NCBI RefSeq assembly: GCF_963583255.1
Contig: NC_084804.1
Span: 29,010,461-29,074,460, forward strand
Direction: 5' to 3'
DNA: 64,000 nt
DNA from: Pyrus communis
Lineage: Eukaryota > Streptophyta > Magnoliopsida > Rosales > Rosaceae
The stretch's first letter is position 1; every line of letters begins with the position of its first letter. Positions 1-11,192 of the stretch are shown piece by piece. Both the position numbers and the translations under genes were made by a program. Below the pieces are notes generated by a model that searched no databases, was not told the DNA's origin, and saw only the letters and a list, made by a program, of their open reading frames with translations.

Positions 1-2115
1 TCTCTTCTCTCTATCTCCCCGAAAGCTTTATCTCATTCTCTGTAACATACACACATACACATGCACACTGAACCACCATCATCGTGAACTCCACCACCAT
101 GGTTCATTCTTCGGTGGCCTCACCACCCTCAAGACCCCTCCATCTCGAAACCAGACCTAGCAGAGGTCTCTCCTCCTTTCTCCTTTCCTGCACCTTGGAA
201 CCACCATTGTTCTTGAGTTATTCCGACAAGTTCTCACCATTCACAGCTTAGATAAGCCTCGGGAAATCCTAAAAACCTTCATTTCATTCCTTTAGGTTGA
301 TTTTGATCTCATGTACATGTCTTGATTGAACATTTTAGTGCAGAAAACTCAAGAGGGGGATACTACTCAGTTTTCCAACAAAGGAACCATGACCATTTGG
401 TCACTTTCAGCTCATTTTTCCGGCCAACCTCGACCACGACTGGACTCCTAATAGGTATAGACATGTTCTTTATATTCATACTTCAAAATGGCTTTTGAAT
501 CACTGAGTTTGGTTAACTATCGAGTTAGAAATCAACTCTAAAAGTTGGGAAGAAATTCCCAAATTTCTAGAGAAGTTTGGCCGTGGCCATTTCACCACTT
601 TTAGACCTAATTCCTGGACAACACGAACCACCTTTGAACTTTTAGTAAATATAGATCGATTCATTATTTTCCTAGCTTCAAATTGGTCCTTGTAGAATTG
701 ATTTTGGTTGAGAATTGAGCTCGTTAGGAGCTCTAGAAGTTGGACCAGAAACCTGCAAACATTGCATGTTTTCACAAGGAAGGCGAGTATGGTTGTACTC
801 ACGGCGCGTGTGGTGCGTGGCTGCCAGTGCAGCTATTTGTGGCGGAGCATCCGACCTCCGGCCAGTGTGTGGTCGACATATGTGGGTCCATGATGTTAAG
901 TATATCGATTTTGTATATTCAAACCCTATGTTTGAGCAATCTACGGAGGTTTTATTTAAGCTTCCGTATATGTGTTGTTAAACTAATTAAATTGGTAATT
1001 TCACATATAGGGGAATTGTATCCTGAGGACGTATAAGGCAAAGCAAGGCTCAGAGGCTTCGTTTCAACTATGTAACTGTGAGTGGGTCATTTCTTTTTAT
1101 AAGTATATGCATGCTTGCTAGTTTCCAGTTATACCTTGAAGAGAATTTACTACGTATGCCTTGCTTAGACTAAAATTACATGAAGTAGCGAAATGACGGA
1201 ATTTAGGAAATTATTCTAAACCCTATAGGTTCACAGGTATATGTGAGATACCATGATTATATTTTACAGCTATGATTAATTAGTATTGCAAGAACTGTTG
1301 TGCTGTTGTGAAATGCAAAAATAATCCCATGGGATGCGCAAGTAAGTTATTTTGTTGGCTAGAATTATTGAATTATTGTGGCATGGTTATATTTATGTTC
1401 TGCTTATCATTGCTGCACCCCGATGTTAGTACACGCCCCAGGGCTAGGGCCAGTCCTTCATGTGTATGTTCACATCTGCACCATTCACTCGTCTTGGATC
1501 CAAGTTAGGTGTCAGTCATGTTGTACATATTGCATTAGGCAATTCCAACTCGTATGTGACCGCGCTTCGGCACTAGCCTTCACGTGATCGTAGTACTAGA
1601 GCACATTGATTACACCCAGTCATGTTTGTTTAAGAAATTATATGTACGAACTCGTGTGTCAGCATAGGTTGATGAGCATTCCTTATAATGTGTTTACTAT
1701 TTCAAGATTATGTGATTGTGGTCACCTTGTGCTTACCTTGATAGTTGTACTTTATTGATTTTCTTGAGACTTTGCAGGTTACAGTAAGTATTTTCTTATT
1801 ATACGTAGTATGTATATTTTTGGAAACTATAGTTGGTTTTATGGTGAGGGGTTATAATGTTTTTGAAAAGGTTTTTATAAAACGTTATTTTCTGACCCAC
1901 TCACTTTGTTTTTCGCCTTTCTAGGTTTAGTAGCTGTGATTACGTGTAAACGAGGATTCTAAAAAATCTCAGGAGATGGTTATCTTCAGTGGTATAACCC
2001 TCATCCTATTTACTATAATGTCTTATGCTCTGACATCACATTTGAAAAAGGTTCAATCCTGCTCACCCACGCACTCTTTTGATTAGGCACTTTTAGGTTT
2101 AAATTTATTCACATC
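1..2115 (+). repeat. Truncated Gypsy LTR (same family as the 39.7-kb element)
   Basis: This stretch parallels the long LTR at 39739-42560 in order and in many sequence blocks: the C-rich leader with CACCACCA motifs, the segment around 1440-1600 with TGTATGTTCACAT and AACTCGTATGTGA, the block TATACGTAGTATGTATATTTT near 1800, and the 3' block ending TTTAAATTTATTCACAT near 2110. The left end lies outside the window. The right end stops about 90 bases before the LTR terminus of the other copy, where Tat-type coding sequence begins. Short ORFs inside it show no family resemblance and are taken as chance. Confidence 0.7.
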
Positions 2116-3190
2116 GATGCAGAAACCAAATACTCAAAGATTGAAAAGCTAATTTTGGCGTTAGTTATTGTAGCTTGGAAGCTCAAACCTTACTTTTAGG
2201 GACATCCGGTTATCGTTGCGACCTAGTACCCACTGTGATAAGTTTTGCATAGTCCAGATGCTTCTCAACGAGTGATAAAGTGGGCATTAGAACTTGGCCA
2301 ATACGGATTAGCATACCAACCCTGCACGGCAATAAAGGCCTAAACATTGGCAGACTTCGTAGCAGAATTCACCCTCAGCTTAAAATACGCAGCAACTTAG
2401 CCCAAAAATGCCCCGGAGGCAACCAAGCACACCGTAGCCACACAAGCCCTACTTGGAGGAGATTTATGCTGCTTGCACGCCAACAGATCATCTAACTTCC
2501 AGGGATCAAGAGAAGGCCTAGTTCTCACTGCCCCAAACGGTTATATGCTCGAGCAGGAGATCACTCTAAGCTTCAAAGCATCAAACAACGAAGGAAAGTT
2601 CAAAGCCCTACTAGCAGGTCTCCGATTGGCGAAATACCTATTAGTGAAGAAGCTCGCGATCTATTCTGATTCCCAGTTGATCACTAACCAAACCTCATGA
2701 GAATACGCAGCAAAGCATCCAAGAATGGCCTGATACCTTGAGAAAGTATGAGAGCAGCTATCGATGTTCTGAGCGTACACACTCACTTAGGTTCCACAAG
2801 CAGAAAATGCCCACACAAACGCATTAACAGGCTTAGGCTCTACCTTAGACCATCAGCACAAGTGCTTCATCCTAGTCGAGTACTTGGAGAAGCCGAGCAT
2901 AGATGAGGAATCACCCGCATTGCGATTTATCAGTAGCAGATTCTCTCCAGCTACAACAAGAGGGCGAAGATCTGGTAGTTCCAGCCAAGAGATTTTAGTC
3001 CTCAGAAAAGCCTTCATAACCGTGCACCGAGAAGGTTCCAAAAATATGGCTTCCATCTGGGAAAGTCAGTACAGAATCAGCCAAGTAGGCGAGAATGGCA
3101 GCTACACCCTCACCACTATGAGCGATAAAAAGATCGAAAACTAGTGGAATGTCTACAACTTGAGAAAGTACTACGTGTGTCCTCCCACCA
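2116..3190 (+). pseudogene. Tat pol remnant: RNase H, aRNH, integrase tail
   Basis: The first part (2116-2390) reads as the end of a retroviral-type RNase H with stops: DAETKYSKIEKL, then ASQRVIKWALELGQY and ADFVAEFT. The second part (2473-2700) is the aRNH, with PNGYMLEQ, FKASNNEGKFKALLAGLRLA and YSDSQLITNQ. The aspartate expected in the DGSSN motif is replaced (NRSSN here), so it would be catalytically dead. A third part (2990-3180) matches the integrase tail, with VLRKAF, then after a stop WNVYNLRKYY. The integrase core that should lie between the second and third parts is absent. Confidence 0.7.
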
Positions 3191-4019
3191 TTCCTTGGAC
3201 CCTGTTCAAGATAAATAACGTTCGAAGACTCAAACAGCTCGACGAACAAGACCTCGCATACCGAGGACCATCAGTTGTTATGATATTACTGCCTACAAGC
3301 AAAGTTAATACATTTCTTTATTTTTCAATGCATAAATAAGCTGACCACCCCTGCTAAAGTAGAAGACGCCTCTGCCCTTGCAGATATGGCATGTGCTCTC
3401 CTATCAGGATAGGGTAAACTGATCCGGGATATCCAGATGTGGATGGGTTTTACGACTGCTCAGTTTCCTCTAAATGCATCGCTACCAACGTCAGACTACT
3501 CCTTGAATTAGCCACAATAGATTTTTTTTTTTTTTCCTAAAAAGACTTAGCCAACCAAAGGATTCAATTCCGCCAGAGCCTGGGTCTCTAATCGGAAGAG
3601 ACGCTAACTGCAAGATCTCTGCCTATAAGAAAATTCACGTGACTAGATGGTACATGCTTAACGTGCAAGTCTTCATGAACATGACTCGACTCTAAAATGT
3701 TGCAATACTAGTTAAGCGACCTACGAAATCAAGTTACATTTGCTGCCCAAGAGATCCGCATCAAGCTGCATGCAACTTAAAAGATCAAATGACCAGCAGC
3801 TCAGAAGGATATGGCCTCTGAGTCACGATTTCGCCTACAACTTAAGCCTAAAACACCTCCAAGAGCCAGAACCAACGCCTAATATGGTCACGTGGGTTGT
3901 CTGCTTCTGTAAGTGAGACGCCCGACCGACGACCCAACGGTTGGCGGCCCTAGGTAATCTGGAAGCCGAGACTTATACTTATTATAACTACGTGGACCCG
4001 TCTGTTTATTTAAAACAGC
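3191..4019. other. Non-coding spacer of the Tat element
   Basis: No ORF here resembles a known protein. A poly-T run lies near 3520-3535. The stretch sits between the pol remnant and the tandem array, the position of the 3' untranslated spacer in Tat elements. Confidence 0.4.
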
Positions 4020-4560
4020 ACCTCCAGTCGATGGTTTACGGTTTAATCCTGCATGAGCTAAAGCTAAAATTTACGACTATAGCAGTTACGCAGACTCTTT
4101 TGCTTTCTAAGAAAAATATGTGTTCGGCCGCCAGCTCTATAAGTTAAAATTTTTGCAACATGCTTTAGGAGGGCCATGGCTCGTGCAACCGCTGAAGCTG
4201 AAATGTATTACTATAGCAGCTATGTGGACTCCTTTGCTTTCTACGAGAAACATGTGTCAGACCGTTGACTCTATAAGTTAAAAATTTCGCAACATGCCCG
4301 GGAATGCTAAGGCTCGTGCAGCCACTCAGGCCGAGATTCACGACTATAGCAGCTACGTAAACTTCTCTGCTTTCTACGAGAAGCACATGACCGACAGCCG
4401 GCTCTATAAGTTGAAAATTTCCCAACATGCCCCAGGAGGACCAAGGCTCGTAAAGCTGCTAAAGTTGAAATTCACGACTATAGTAGCTATGCAAACTTAC
4501 CTACTTCCTACGGAGGCTACGAGTTCGACCGCCGGCTCTATAAGTTAGAAATCTTGCATT
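4020..4560 (+). repeat. Tandem array, period about 134 bp, four copies
   Basis: The marker GACTATAGCAGCTA (with variants) recurs at about 4075, 4209, 4342 and 4476. The marker CTCTATAAGTT followed by AACATGC recurs near 4136, 4270, 4402 and 4537. Spacing is 133-134 bp in both series. Copies differ by scattered substitutions. The array lies between pol and the antisense ORF of the Tat element, a place known in this lineage to grow tandem repeats that can seed satellites. Confidence 0.8.
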
Positions 4561-4838
4561 TTTTTTCTCGTCTAGGTAAAGCTCATTGAGTATCAAAGTC
4601 GAAACTAAAACCTAAGTAACGATGTGGGATCGACTGCTTCATTTAAACAGCTTACCTAGCCGCTCATCCTACGGTAAAGTTTTGCAAAAGACATGGCGAA
4701 ATAAAAGGATGAAGCAAAGCAAGGAAAATTGTTTGTTAAATTTCTAGCAAATTGATAAACCGGCTCGAAGGCCAACAATGTTCAAATAAAGCAGAACAAA
4801 AAGGAAAAGAAGAAAATTCCTAAGTCTAAGCAAAAAAA

Positions 4839-7177
4839 CTACTCATCGGCAGCTTGCACAATCACTAGTTTTTTTACTGCTACGCCTTTAGCAGCCACAC
4901 TACTCTTAGCAGCCAAATTTTTCATCAGGTCATCCTCAGTCGTCCTTACCTAGACTGCCTGACCCTCAACTGCTCTACCAAAGGCAGCCTCAAACGAGAA
5001 GTCAAGCAAATCAACTGGAGCAATGAAGAAAGTCTCAAAGTCTTTCTCAAAATACTCATAATCTGACGTCCTACCTAGAAGATGGTCTACATAGCCAAGC
5101 TTGTAGAAATCGGCCTAACAAGAAACAAGCGCCACATCATAACCGACCTTCTCATTCTTCGATTGCACATTCTCCTCAACAAGCCCAATGTAAGCATCAT
5201 GCAACTTACCCAGTTCCTTCTTCAGGTTCTCGCTAGCAGACAGCGCACCTTACAGATCCATTTTCTTGGACTCAAGCTTACTGACAACATCCTTAACACG
5301 AGACACTTCATCATGCATGAAGACAAATTCCTCGTCCTTGGCGAAACAAGCAGATCGTAGCTCTAAATTGACACTCACAAAGTCTTTGACCACTGGTGCA
5401 ACACAACTGATTTCCTTCTCTGCAGCTTCCAACATCGCCTGAGTCGCACTAAGCTTGGCCTTAAAATGGATGACTTCCTGATGAACAGTCTACATCCGCA
5501 TAGAAGTGGGAGTAGAAACATTAGACCCCTTCAAAATGGTGAATTCAGATTCGAGCTTCTCGATCTTTTTAGCAGCCAAGCGAAGTTGAGCTGTCAACAC
5601 CACTTCGGTCTCCTTAGCACATTCGACAGTATTCTAATCGATGCGTATAGACTTAGCTGCCAGAATCAAAGGCTTATGCAATATAGCAATCAGGGAGGAC
5701 CTCCTCGAGTAGGCAGGATGCTTCGTAAAAGAGTCTGAGTGAACGACAACTTTCCCAACACTATCATTAAACTTGGTGCATGCATCAATGTCCTCAAGTA
5801 GGTCAGCCTTCAGTAGCGCACAAAACTTGGGAAACTCCCAGCTTCAGACTCAATGGATATTTCACAATTGCCCATGTAAGCAGACTTCCCTTTCTCAGCA
5901 GACGAATAAGTCATAATGAAATGAGGATTAAGCCCAAGTGTCACCTTAGCAACAAAATCCACTTTCCCGCTCCTTATAGCGGTGAGCCTCTTAGAAGTCG
6001 AACTGAACTTAGCTCTCGATGCACGCTTCGACATAAACCTAGACACCAGGGGCACCACTGAACCTTTTCGTTAAGCAATCATCTTAGCAATGGTCGTGGA
6101 TACATTTGGAGCAGCAGGTTTCACAAGGTTAGACTCAACGGTCTTTTTCATCCCATTGGGAGTAATCAAATCGATGACAAACTTCTCAGCATGAGCCCCC
6201 TCGAGCAACAGAATAAGTCATTGGCTTCTTCTTGGCCGAAAGCTCACAAGAAAGTAAGGAAGGTCTCTTCTTTCCACCCTCATTGGCAGCAGGCTCTACA
6301 ACAGCGATCGGACAAGCAAACGCCTCATCATTTATCTGATTTATCTCTTTATTCGGATGCAGCCCGTTTTTTTCCCAACGAATAGGACTGAGCAGCCAAC
6401 GCCACTCACAGTACTCATTAGAAATGCCTAAGGCGATCTGCACTTACTTCATATCCTTCGAAGTTCTTGAAGTTGAGCCAAATTTTGAATATGCACAAAG
6501 TAAGAAGGACGATCAATAAACTGAAGTCATGGAGCCGCTCAAACAAAAATTCAAGCAGGCCAGGAATGAAGCAATTCACTTACCACTGATAAAGACAGTC
6601 GGAACAAGCAGCTTAGGAGAAGAGTCAAACTCTCACTCTCTAGTTACCTCCAAGGTATCTCTTACCCACTCATGATCACCTTTGCAAAAAGCATCAAGCA
6701 GCTATTGGTGAGACTTCAGCTGCATCGCACCTTCCTTATGGCTAATTTCAAAGAATTACCATAACTTATTTATGGTTAAGCCAAGATCAAAGAACCTGCC
6801 CAAGTTTATGAACCCCACCATCGCACAAACTGCATTCCAGGAGAAGCGCACATTTCATGGAGCAGATCACGTCTTGAAAGAGATGTGCCATGGGAAAAGT
6901 AAATCCTAATAAATAAGTAATACAGATGGAATTTGATAGCCCTCTTCCTAGCAATGGCACCCTTGCCGCATGGTTCATAGCTGCTATCAACCTTTACCCG
7001 CTTGACGCGAACCCCTTATGGAATCGCATGCTTATACATCTTAAGAAAATCTTGAAATAGCTCATCGAAATTGATCTTGACATGCGCAAACTTAAAGTAG
7101 CCCACCTTGCCGGAAGAAACACCTTGATGGTGCAAAGGTGGAGGATATTCATCACTTTTGCAATCGGAGGAAGACAT
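4839..7177 (-). pseudogene. Antisense extra ORF of the Tat element (broken)
   Basis: Reading leftward from an ATG at 7177-7175, one frame gives MSSSDCKSDEYPPP, GKVGYFKFAHVKINFDELF, then, past stops, GFINLGRFFDLGLTINKLW, FFEISHKEGAMQLKS and GDHEWVRDTLEVT. It continues after a possible intron with LGISNEYCEWRWLLSP (about 6440-6390). The left half is coiled-coil-like, with AMLEAAEKEISC, SRVKDVVSKLESKK and DFYKLGYVDHL, ending in QAADE and a stop at 4841-4839. Several in-frame stops and frame changes make it non-functional. Extra antisense ORFs between pol and the 3' LTR are known in Tat-lineage elements; their role is unknown. A strong donor-like GTAAGT at 6583-6578 suggests that the first part was spliced. 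Confidence 0.65.
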
Positions 7178-7245
7178 CTCAAAATTTCTGCAAAAAGGTA
7201 TAAAGAAAAATATTTAGAACGAAGCTCACGAGAAGAGAAACAAAA

Positions 7246-7253
<8 letters not shown>

Positions 7254-7284
<31 letters not shown>
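7254..7284. repeat. (TA)n microsatellite
   Basis: An uninterrupted run of TA dinucleotides follows a short A-rich stretch, just upstream (on the minus strand) of the antisense ORF start. Confidence 0.95.
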
Positions 7285-7286
<2 letters not shown>

Positions 7287-7891
7287 ACTGCAGAGCCCAA
7301 CGCCAGACCCTATGGCCCAGCTCAACCCTACAGCCAGTCCATAAAAGGCCCAACCCTTATTCTTTCTCTCTTCTAGCGTGGGCCCAAACCGCTGGAGCCC
7401 AGTAGCATGCCAGGCCCCACAGCCCGGACCCCTGCCACCTCTCTCTCACACTCAGCGGGCCTAACAAAGCCCAAGGCCTCTCGGCTTAATCTGCCAGCAG
7501 GAAAGACCAGGTCCATACCGGTATCTCTCTCCCTTTCGCCTTCCATAACAAGCTCGAGCCTGCTCCTCCATGCTTGGCTTGCGCCAAGCTTGAACCCAGA
7601 AGGGCTAGAGCCTCACGGCTCACCCAGCGCACTTGTCACCTAGGCCCGAGTCGAGCCGAGCACCTGACCCACTTCAGTCGAGCTCTGTCGTCGCACCACC
7701 TGTCCATAACAGCCTCGTGGCACCCTTGCCATGTCCCTCATGCCACCTTGGCCTTGCCAAGCCAATTTTTCAAGTCCCAAGACTCCCAAAAATTCAAGAA
7801 GAAGGAAAAATTCAATTTTTTCTTACTACAGCACGGAGAAAAAGAACAACAACGAGAGACGACTCTTTACAAGAGCAAGATAAGAAGAAAG
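7285..7891. other. C-rich spacer before the Tat 3' LTR
   Basis: The stretch is rich in AGGCCCAACC-like motifs and has open frames on the plus strand, but none resembles a protein family. I read it as untranslated sequence of the retroelement. Confidence 0.4.
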
Positions 7892-7910
7892 CCAGGGGAG
7901 GAGGAACAAA
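7892..7910 (+). other. Polypurine tract of the Tat element
   Basis: The purine-rich sequence AGGGGAGGAGGAACAAA directly precedes TGTCATCTGG, the presumed first bases of the 3' LTR. This is the expected position of the plus-strand primer. Confidence 0.55.
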
Positions 7911-8750
7911 TGTCATCTGGCTTCTCTCTTCCTTGTTAGAATTATGATTGTTCTCCAAATTTATTTAATCCACTACTTAAGGCAGAATTAAATAGGTATT
8001 GGGGGAAATTGGTTTCATTTTCCTAGAAGAAGTCTATCTCCAAATCAAGAAAGGAGATCTAGTTTAAATTGGGAAACAACTCTACAAGCCCATGCAGCTT
8101 AGAATTTCTAGACCTACTGGCCTTTTTCTACAAGCAGCCTAGTAGGTGTGAGGGCATTTGTGGAGTCTAAAATTCTGGAGGCGACGTGGACTTTTGCCCA
8201 AGAAAGACAAGATTACCCTTATTAAATGGGTAGGCTTCTCCAATACTCCCACGCGCAGCTCACACCCCTGAAGGTCCCTGCAGCTGAATACGACTACCCA
8301 CAACTCACCTGTCATTGGCAAGGAAAAGTCAAAGCATTAAAGATAAGGATTAATTACCCAAATCCTATCTTTAATACATTCCTAATTGAAGATTGACTCT
8401 ATTCAAGTAAGTAATCCCTATTTAAATCAATTAGGGATAATTGCTCTATTATCTCAAGATATTATTTCCTATTTATTATCTTGAGACTATTTCTCCATAA
8501 AACCTTGGCCAATAGATGCTGCCATGTGTAGGGTAAAACCCTAACACCATGGCTGGCCACTCCCCTATATATACCTCATATTCTACCAAATTTCGGTAAG
8601 CTTTGACAACCCTAAAAATTCCTAAACACTTACTCTTCTCAGAGAAACTAACTTAGGCATTGGAGATCCATTGGCCTAACCCCCCCCCCCTAGTACCTCG
8701 TGGGAGCGTGAGGCTTAGGTCCTTGATCAAAGGTGTTGATTGTTTTGCAG
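7911..8750 (+). repeat. 3' LTR of the Tat element
   Basis: It starts with TG after the polypurine tract. It includes TATATATACC near 8565, consistent with a promoter, and a ten-base C run near 8682. The part 8140-8420 is matched in reverse orientation at about 16615-16940, supporting a dispersed LTR family. The right border is uncertain: no CA end with a target duplication could be fixed. Confidence 0.55.
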
Positions 8751-9470
8751 GTGTATTTTCGTCTAAGCTAGAGATGGCAGAAATTTGCATCGACAATTCC
8801 AAAATTTCAATTGACGTATTTCGACATAAAACGCAAGTTCTCTACCATATTGAATCAGTTAATCAAGATATTTGGCACTTGTCACAACAAATTTTTGATC
8901 GCATTTTCACCGAAGAAGCAAAATGGTTGAGATGGTTTTGCCAATATAAAAAATCAATATATTGGTATATGTTTGATTTTGCCAAAATATGGCGCAAGTT
9001 CTCTACCATATTGAATACTTTTTCTCATGTCATATTACTTACGTCACAGTTTGAAATGTTTGGTTTATATCTCCGTCCAACATATTTTCTTTGTAAAATA
9101 TATTTGAATGTGTTGAAATATGGTAGAGGGATCTAAGTCTAAGAGCATGGATCACGGATCACCAACTTTTTGGCTGTCGACTAATCTAATCTAACAGTGA
9201 AGAAGACGAGTATTGGAGTTGATTAAGATAGAAAGATGAGCCTTGACATTGAGTGCTTTGAGCCGGTTTATCGGTTGTCCAACTACCAATAATAATGGTT
9301 TTCCAAAAAAAAAAAAAAAAACTACCAATAATAATGAAAGATTAGGAGTGGGACTCGGAGTGGGAGAGTGCACATTCACCTATTTAGTTTCAAATTATTA
9401 ATTTATTACTCAGAGCATAAAAAATAGTTTATTTGGTAGATGACTTCAACCGTTGTTACTATTGGCAAAG
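8751..9470. other. No recognisable gene; short direct repeat
   Basis: The motif GCAAGTTCTCTACCATATTGAAT occurs twice, at about 8833 and 8994. A poly-A run lies near 9304-9320. An open frame of about 158 codons crosses the LTR edge and this A/T-rich stretch but has no family resemblance. Confidence 0.4.
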
Positions 9471-9473
9471 TTG

Positions 9474-9832
9474 GAGAAAATTGTAGTAATGGTCTCTTAA
9501 CTAAAAATTCATGATTATTGGTTTCTTAACTCATTAAAACATGCAACTATAGTCGTTTTGTCAACTTTGTCAGCATTCCATCAAAACGAGTCATGTTAGA
9601 ATGATCATTGATCCAATTGGATTAAAGTTGAGGGACTTGCTACAATTTTTTCTCATTTGGTTTTTCATATTTTCTTTTTGATTCAGCCTCACGTGCATGG
9701 CACATGACTCATTGATGGATGTTCTAACAGAGTTGACGAAAATGATCATAGTTGTACTTTTTGATGAGTTAAAAAACCAATGATCACAGATTTTTAGTTG
9801 AAAGACCATACTCCAATTAACTTAAAATTGAG
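9474..9832. mobile_element. Foldback (hairpin) MITE-like element
   Basis: The two halves are inverted copies of each other. The left arm has GGTCTCTTAACTAAAAAT, ATTGGTTTCTTAACTCAT and ACAACTATAGTCGTTTTGTC-like text; the right arm has the reverse complements, TTTTTAGTTGAAAGACC, GATGAGTTAAAAAACCAAT and GACGAAAATGATCATAGTTG. Each arm is about 120 bases or more with mismatches, and the centre is near 9650. There is no coding capacity and no clear target duplication. Confidence 0.65.
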
Positions 9833-9835
9833 AAA

Positions 9836-10930
9836 TCATTATTATAATTTCCTCGCAAAGTTGGGTCGTTAAGGAAGTTCAAGATCATCCATCGAGAAAA
9901 GAACGTGTGCTTTTGTATGTGTAATAAAAAAGGTTTGTCAATTTCAACTCAAAAGAAAAAAAAAGGTTTGTTGATTAATAAAATAGAATTATATATATCT
10001 CTTTCTTTTGCGTACTGAAGAGAGTAATAATAGTTTTCTAATGGTAATGTGTTGCTCAGTCCAATATTTTGGGTTGTTAAAGTAGCCCTTTTTGTTTAAT
10101 AAAAAATATATATTGGTTTGTTAATTAAGATTGAAATTGATTAAATAACTCATAAACTAAAGAGATATTAAAAATTTAAAAGTGGAGGTGAATAATTTGT
10201 AATGGATTAAATATGAAGAAAACTTATTAATTCTAATCGTACCATTTGGGAGCCACTTAGATGACTAATGATATTTCTCTTTACTTATAAGTAAGAGATC
10301 TTAAATTCGAATTTTATAAATAACAAATATATCATTTTATACTTTAACTTTTTGGTGTATCAATCTAAAATTGCTAAAGCTGAAACTATTTGTAGTCCTG
10401 CGCCCCTCCACACTTGGTGGCATGATTTGAGGCATTGCAAATGCTGACATAGGGGAAAAAAGAAGTAGAAGAATTGAGTCGAGGACAAGGACAAGGACAA
10501 GGCTTCTATTTGACATGAGAGTTTTGCTTTTGCACGCGTACCTATTATTGTATGGGTCTACAAGTCAATAGGAATTGCTCATAAGTGATTCAAGTGTTTT
10601 CTAACGACTGGGGATTGAAAATATATGTGAGAGTGACTTCTGATTTTTCTGGAATCAAACTACCAAACAATAGGTAGTATTTAGATTCCGAGAGAAATCT
10701 CCATCCGGAATCAAATTTTGGTACCCAAAGTACCCTTATCTCCTTCTCCCTTCCACCTCTATCTTGGGTTCACTCCGTCTCTGTTTCCGCTGTTACAAAA
10801 CAACTCCACCTCTATCTCTGCTTCTCTCCATCTCTGTCCTGGGATATAGGTGGCAGCGAAAAGGTTGGGAGTTGGGAGTTGGGAGCTGGGTCAGGTTCTG
10901 AATTGGGTTTCGATTTGACTGAGATTTTGA
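9836..10930. other. Intergenic, A/T-rich, no gene seen
   Basis: No coding or RNA gene is recognised. The stretch has an A/T-rich first half and pyrimidine-rich text near 10735-10840. Confidence 0.5.
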
Positions 10931-10931
10931 A

Positions 10932-11192
10932 GGGGTGTATTTAGGATTTTAAGGGATTTTAATTTTTTTTTTATAATAAATTTAGGAGTATTCAATCAAA
11001 ATTTTAAGTGATTTTCTAAAATTCAAAATATTTTTAATCAGAATTGTAAGATAGTTTATTAAAATCCTTAAAAATCTAGAAATATTCAATTAAGATTTAA
11101 AGAAGTTTATAACACTCCAGGCGCATCCATCAAAATTTATGGAATTTATAAATCCATTAAAATCCTCAAAATCCCAATAGAATACACTACCG
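10932..11192. mobile_element. MITE with GGATTTTA terminal inverted repeats
   Basis: The left end GTGTATTTAGGATTTTAAGG is matched by the reverse complement of the right end, which reads GTGTATTCTATTGGGATTTT followed by GAGGATTTTA. The interior is A/T-rich and made of further TAAAATCC-type motifs. It is short and non-coding, typical of a miniature inverted-repeat element. The target duplication was not resolved. Confidence 0.6.

Larger units (their letters stand above)
2116..8750 (+). mobile_element. Degenerate Tat-lineage Gypsy LTR retrotransposon
   Basis: In order it contains RNase H, a second RNase H of the archaeal type (aRNH), an integrase C-terminal tail, a non-coding spacer with a tandem array, a long antisense ORF, a polypurine tract and a 3' LTR. 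The aRNH and the extra antisense ORF are known marks of the Tat/Ogre/Retand branch of Ty3/Gypsy. Stops and frameshifts break all coding parts. No 5' LTR, gag, protease or reverse transcriptase is present on the left, so the copy is truncated against another Gypsy LTR. The right end is approximate because no partner LTR is available. Confidence 0.75.

Noticed and set aside
4160..4560. Short-spaced direct repeats considered as a CRISPR-like array
   Set aside because: Units of about 134 bp are contiguous, without short repeat/unique spacer alternation, and sit inside a plant retroelement.
8660..9136. 158-codon open frame on the plus strand
   Set aside because: It spans the 3' LTR edge and A/T-rich sequence, includes the C run, and has no family resemblance or splice context.
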